Origin: Desulforegulaceae bacterium
Lineage (GTDB): Bacteria; Desulfobacterota; Desulfobacteria; Desulfobacterales; JACKCP01
Direction of reading: 5' to 3'
Assembly (NCBI GenBank): GCA_034006035.1
Contig: JAVETN010000005.1
Location: 109,526 to 173,525, forward strand
DNA length: 64,000 nt
The position numbers and the translations under genes were made by a program. The notes under the pieces are model-generated. The model was given only the letters and a program-made list of their open reading frames with translations, ran no database searches and was not told where the DNA came from. Positions 62,636 to 64,000 of this stretch are shown here, in pieces (position 1 is the first letter of the stretch; each line of letters starts with the position of its first letter).

Positions 62636-62696
62636 CTAAATCCAGTGGTTTAAAGCTAGTTTGTTCACCCCGGCAACTTCACTGATAGAGCATGAA
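62636..62696 (+). repeat. Direct repeat copy B (matches 58603-58659)
   Basis: Contains the last codons and stop of the type III endonuclease gene and about 29 bp beyond. See copy A for the match. Confidence 0.75.
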
Positions 62697-63645
62697 GGTA
62701 TTTCCCTGAAAAATCCTGAAATTTATTTGTGACAGCGAACTCAACCTCATTGCCTAGTGCTTTGAAGTGTTCTTTACCGCATGCGATTTTGGCTTTTTCA
62801 GAGGGACGAAGAGCATCGGTGAATAAGGTACTTTTGGTTTCTACTACAAAATAGAGTTTTTCTTTGCCATCTATCTTAATCAAAACGGCCCAGTCCGGAT
62901 TATAGGTTCCCAGGGGAGTGTCAATTTTGAACCAGTCCGGAAGCTTGGCATATAGCTTTATGTCGTTGCTTCGTTCAAAGGCGGTGGCAAACTTCAGCTC
63001 TATATCGGAATCGTACACCACATGGTCAAAGACCGACTTCTGGCTTTCGACCATGTTTTTTTGTAGATAACCAAACAGCTCGTTATCACTGAAAAGTTCC
63101 TGGCCATAAAACTGATTGTCGCCAATCTTGTGATATTTGATGCCATCGACAATAAAAAGACGCATTTGCCGCTGGATAATGGTTGAAACCTGTTCGATGA
63201 ATTTTTGCGGGTTGTTTTTGAATGACTCTAAACGGCCACTGTCATTAATGATCTTAACAATCGTTCGGCGGGTCAGGTTAGTTTCATTTTGGAGATAGGT
63301 AATAAGGTCAGGGAGTTCAAAAGACTTAGAGTCATAAACACTTGCAACTCCAGAATTATTTTCAACATGAACACTACCACGATCAATATCAATCTTTGAC
63401 TTACGATAAATAAACCTGGCTTTACCAACCTGTAAATTAGCTTTGATCTCTTCTGCACATTTTTTAGTAAGTGCGTCCACATCAAAATCCACTCTAAAGG
63501 TGGTTTTATACTTGATCCGATCCCAGAGTTTCTTAAAATCATCGCTTAAAAACACGGCTTTGTTCAGTGATATTTTTTTCTTATCATCACGGTTTTTGAT
63601 ATTGAGGTTGCCGGATACTTTTTTCAATACTGCAGCGATTTGAGG
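62665..63645 (-). pseudogene. Type III restriction endonuclease (Res), C-terminal part cut by IS66
   Basis: About 326 residues of the Res subunit C-terminus remain, from PQIAAVLKKVSGN to LHALSVKLPG. The PD-(D/E)xK nuclease site is visible as GTYNPDWAVLI (about 257) followed by YFVVETKST (about 279). The helicase domains that should precede (about 600 residues) are missing because the frame meets the end of an IS66-family element at 63646. The frame continues into the IS for 12 codons, but this is not native sequence. No mod gene is visible. The remaining protein would lack ATP-driven translocation and be non-functional. Confidence 0.82.
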
Positions 63646-64000
63646 GTAAGCGCTCAATAAACCCCATCTACAAAAGTACAAAAAGCCCCAGTATAATACA
63701 AGCCATGAAAAATAAAACCGTGGAGGCTTGTAAAAATGGAATCAAAATCAAAACGCTTAAATCCGGAACTTAAAAGTTTTTGGACAACCCATATATCAAA
63801 ATGGGAAGTATCCGGCCTGACCCAGGCAGAGTATTGCAGAATAAACAATCTTAAAAAAACCAGATTTACCTATTGGAAGATAAAACTGCAAAAAGAAAAT
63901 TTGCCGCTTTCAGTTGTAGAAATCAGCCAGGCTTCAATAAATCAGGTTTTTGGAATAAATAAAAATTCATCCATAACCCTGCATTCAAAATCTGGCTTTC
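63646..64000 (+). mobile_element. IS66-family insertion sequence, left end (partial)
   Basis: Begins with GTAAGCG, the characteristic IS66-family terminus, followed 90 bp later by a tnpA-type gene that runs off the window. The eight bases before it (63638-63645, ATTTGAGG) would be one copy of the expected 8-bp target duplication; the other lies outside. Confidence 0.85.
63736..64000 (+). CDS. tnpA: IS66 accessory protein TnpA, partial
   Basis: An open frame of 88 codons to the window edge, starting MESKSKRLNPELKSFW. The segment WEVSGLTQAEYCRINNL followed by FTYWKIKL is the helix-turn-helix pattern of the IS66 TnpA accessory protein (IS66 Orf1). GGAGG lies nine bases upstream. In this family tnpA is followed by tnpB and the tnpC transposase, both beyond the window. 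Confidence 0.85.
   Translation, partial: MESKSKRLNPELKSFWTTHISKWEVSGLTQAEYCRINNLKKTRFTYWKIKLQKENLPLSVVEISQASINQVFGINKNSSITLHSKSGF

Noticed and set aside
1..64000. CRISPR arrays, tRNA or rRNA genes
   Set aside because: No regularly spaced repeats, tRNA cloverleaf-like segments or rRNA signatures were recognised by eye; a covariance search was not possible.

Overview
The window is AT-rich chromosomal DNA from a Gram-negative anaerobe, most likely a sulfate reducer of the Desulfobacterota (order Desulfobacterales or close). The evidence is the siroheme-dependent heme genes ahbC-hemB-ahbD, spermidine synthesis through carboxyspermidine, outer-membrane and RND efflux proteins, and strongly A/T-biased codon use. 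No rRNA, tRNA or CRISPR array was seen. Most genes lie on the minus strand in short operons.

Layout. 1-6.4 kb: end of glpX, a hydrolase, leuA with a structured leader, azlCD and a cation/proton antiporter. 6.6-11.8 kb: a complete arginine-to-spermidine operon (speA, carboxyspermidine dehydrogenase, nspC, speB). 12-13.7 kb: a zinc-type ABC permease and ATPase. 13.8-18.8 kb: an envelope signalling group made of a CHASE2 adenylate cyclase, a FecR-domain protein and a TPR/beta-barrel outer-membrane protein that is frameshifted at a TA repeat. 18.9-23.4 kb: a five-gene operon (YgiQ radical SAM protein, coiled-coil protein, AEC permease, STAS-like protein, acyl-CoA dehydrogenase). 23.5-27.6 kb: cysM, an orphan PAS histidine kinase and an orphan Dam-type methylase. 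27.8-33.1 kb: tetR-acrA-acrB efflux operon with tandem operators and a clear terminator. 33.1-37.8 kb: CorA, an output-less sensor and a two-part Trk/Ktr potassium system. 38.2-41.9 kb: a giant DUF748/AsmA-like protein with an internal 238-residue repeat. 42-45.2 kb: alternative heme pathway genes. 45.3-52.5 kb: ClpX-like unfoldase, TetR, a tiny Cys-rich protein, TypA/BipA, YaaA, a hydrolase and an L,D-transpeptidase.

From 52.5 kb the base composition becomes visibly richer in G and C and the region looks acquired: first a yhiI-rbbA-yhhJ drug/polymer ABC exporter, then a graveyard of mobile-element and defence-gene fragments (57.9-58.9 kb and 62.4-64 kb). Between these lies a KaiC-like ATPase, truncated at its N-terminus, coupled by an ATGA overlap to an intact GGDEF-EAL c-di-GMP enzyme, followed by a 49-residue membrane protein. 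This cargo is bracketed by two inverted copies of one insertion-sequence end, and further out by two direct copies of a restriction-gene 3' end. The right edge holds a type III restriction endonuclease cut by an IS66-family element that runs off the window.

The most notable items are the KaiC/c-di-GMP cargo with its boundaries, the cyclase-FecR-barrel group with its frameshift, the inverted repeats before leuA, and the output-less sensor joined to potassium transport.
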